From contig DATLYH010000074.1 in NCBI GenBank assembly GCA_035575035.1, positions 1-7,654 of the forward strand: a stretch of 7,654 bases of DNA, written 5' to 3'. Both the position numbers and the translations under genes were made by a program. Positions 6,493 to 7,654 of the stretch are shown here, piece by piece; the first letter of the stretch is position 1, and the number at the start of each line of letters is the position of its first letter. The notes beneath the pieces are model-generated. The model was not told the origin of the DNA and made no database searches. It saw only the letters and a program-made list of their open reading frames with translations. Source of the DNA: DATLYH01 sp035575035. Its GTDB lineage: Bacteria > Planctomycetota > Planctomycetia > Gemmatales > Gemmataceae.

Positions 6493-7598
6493 GACTTCAG
6501 GGTCCGAGTATCAAACCAACGCTTGCCGCCGGGCCGGCGACCTAGCTCCACGAGGCAGGCTGCCAGGAGAGCGCCCAGGATCGCTCCCACAACCTCTCCC
6601 CACCCGTCGGCCAGATAGCGGTCTCCGAGAAGAGCGCCCGTGATGCCCCCGGCGATGGCCACAGGGATGAAGCGGCCGAGGGCTGCCAGAGCGCAGCCGA
6701 CGATCAGCCCGAGAATCGCCCCCAGGCTGGCGCCGAGGAGGATCCCGATCAGGGTGCCGACCAGTCCTCCCAGGAGAAATCGGACCGTTCGCAACTGCCC
6801 TTCCACATCGCGGAGCTGCTTTTCCAGGTCGTCGAGCCGGCTGCACTGCTCGCGCACTTGCCGCAGTCGTTCGGCCTCCGTCCGGTCCCCGGCCTTATGG
6901 TTTTCCGGTGGATCGGCCTCTCCTTGTTTGCTCTCGTTCGCCTTTTGAGACACCGCACCGATGAGATTTTGCCTTTGCCGCTTGAGTTTGTCGATCTGAT
7001 CGCGGAGGTGGGCGGCTTCCTCGAAGTTCATCTCGGCGACGGCCGCCTCTTTCTTCCGGTTCAGCCGCTCAATCTCGGCGTCCAGCTCCGCCACGGCTTT
7101 TAGGGTCTCTGGGGGTAGGTCCCGCAACTCCGCGCGCGAGTCCTTCACCTGGGGTGGGGAGGGGTGGCCCAGCAGGTTCAGCACCTCCTCGCGCACGTCT
7201 TTCAGTACAAGTCCGAGGTCCATCAGGACCTGGGCGGCCACGCCCTCCTGCTCACGCAGGAGGCCCAAGAGGAGGTGTTCCGTGCCGACATAGTTGTGGT
7301 TGAGATTGCGTGCCTCCTCGATGGCGTACTCGATCACCTTCTTGGCCCGCGGCGTCTGGGGCAGCTTGCCCATAGTGACCGTGTCCGGGCCCGACTGGAT
7401 GATCTTCTCGACCTCCAACCGGATCTTGCGGAGGTCGATGTCGAGGTTTTTCAGGACGTTGGCAGCGACGCCGGAGCCCTCCTTGATCAGACCGAGGAGG
7501 ATGTGCTCCGTCCCGATGTACTCGTGATTGAGGCGCTGGGCCTCCTGGTTGGCCAGCTGCATCACCTTGCGGGCCCGATCGGTGAACCGCTCGTACAT
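6432..7598 (-). CDS. Clp N-domain / UVR-motif protein with glycine-zipper membrane tail, no AAA+ domain
   Basis: A 388-residue protein that begins exactly like ClpC (MYERFTDRARKVMQLANQEA). Residues 4-65 and 78-143 are the two Clp repeats of the substrate- and adaptor-binding N-domain, each with a GTEHxLLGL core (29-37, 106-114). Residues about 171-206 are a UVR motif (IERLNRKKEAAVAEMNFEEA, then AAHLRDQIDKLKRQ), as in the ClpC middle domain and in UvrB/McsA. Residues 240-272 are a charged coiled coil. Residues about 274-352 are glycine/alanine-rich hydrophobic segments with GxxxG spacing, probably two or three membrane passes. No Walker A or B sequence is present, so it is not an unfoldase; true ClpC is over 800 residues. 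It could recruit substrates or adaptors, or hold ClpC at the membrane (inference). GGAG nine bases before ATG 7598 supports the start. The last 28 residues are Arg/Ser-rich and overlap the next gene. Confidence 0.85.
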   Translation of the reverse strand: MYERFTDRARKVMQLANQEAQRLNHEYIGTEHILLGLIKEGSGVAANVLKNLDIDLRKIRLEVEKIIQSGPDTVTMGKLPQTPRAKKVIEYAIEEARNLNHNYVGTEHLLLGLLREQEGVAAQVLMDLGLVLKDVREEVLNLLGHPSPPQVKDSRAELRDLPPETLKAVAELDAEIERLNRKKEAAVAEMNFEEAAHLRDQIDKLKRQRQNLIGAVSQKANESKQGEADPPENHKAGDRTEAERLRQVREQCSRLDDLEKQLRDVEGQLRTVRFLLGGLVGTLIGILLGASLGAILGLIVGCALAALGRFIPVAIAGGITGALLGDRYLADGWGEVVGAILGALLAACLVELGRRPGGKRWFDTRTLKSCRSSFGSRPRKNARHCPFS

Positions 7599-7607
7599 GG
7601 GGGCTAT

Positions 7608-7611
7608 CTCC
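7608..7611 (-). promoter_or_regulatory. Ribosome binding site for the Clp-N/UVR gene
   Basis: On the minus strand CTGGAG, with core GGAG at these positions, is followed by a nine-base spacer and the ATG at 7598. The 56 bases between that ATG and the right window edge show no other clear gene start or promoter. Whether an upstream gene continues the operon cannot be seen. Confidence 0.6.
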
Positions 7612-7654
7612 AGGGATGAAGATCCGTGTCAGGGCACCATCCAATCGACAACGG

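Noticed and set aside
6497..6544. Frameshift at the 3' end of the Clp-N/UVR gene, with a TGA in another frame at 6499-6497 just before the small gene
   Set aside because: The alternative frame is open only back to a TAG at 6544 and would supply an unremarkable 14-residue tail. A natural 61-base gene overlap explains the data equally well, though the Arg/Ser-rich tail keeps some doubt.

Overview
The window is GC-rich, gene-dense bacterial DNA that reads as a planctomycete, most likely a Gemmataceae-type genome. Three things point there, all judged by recognition without a search: a large secreted protein with a PVC-type dehydrogenase domain, HEAT repeats and a C-terminal heme domain; an ECF-type sigma factor whose N-terminus has the form common in Gemmata-like genomes; and a bacterial homologue of formylmethanofuran dehydrogenase subunit A, part of the methanopterin-linked C1 pathway found in planctomycetes, methylotrophic proteobacteria and archaea.

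Layout. Positions 1-232 (minus) hold the first 77 codons of a sigma-70 family factor that runs off the left edge. A 167-base divergent intergenic region follows. Positions 400-3441 (plus) encode a 1013-residue exported protein: signal peptide, beta-propeller dehydrogenase-like domain, HEAT-type helical repeats, and a CxxCH cytochrome-like domain. It converges on a set of five minus-strand genes, with a 40-base gap and an inverted repeat at the junction.

The minus-strand genes, in transcription order, are: a Clp N-domain/UVR protein with a glycine-zipper membrane tail and no AAA+ ATPase (7598-6432); a 61-residue protein of unknown function (6492-6307); the FwdA/FhcA homologue (6307-4634); an Uma2-family (DUF820) protein with an internal 50-codon duplication (4616-3879); and a P-II signalling protein (3829-3482). 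Junctions are a 61-base overlap, a 1-base TGATG overlap, a 17-base gap and a 49-base gap. One operon is therefore likely at least from the 61-residue gene through Uma2, and possible for all five.

How they might work together is inference. FhcA acts in formyl transfer or hydrolysis on the C1 pathway, but its partner subunits are not in this window. P-II senses 2-oxoglutarate and adenylate nucleotides, so it could couple carbon and nitrogen status to neighbouring activities. The Clp-N/UVR protein looks like a membrane-tethered relative or adaptor of ClpC. The most unusual items are this AAA-less, membrane-tailed ClpC relative, the duplicated Uma2 N-terminal module, the P-II protein lacking the uridylylated tyrosine, and the small protein translationally coupled to FhcA. 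No RNA gene, CRISPR array, insertion sequence or attachment site was seen.
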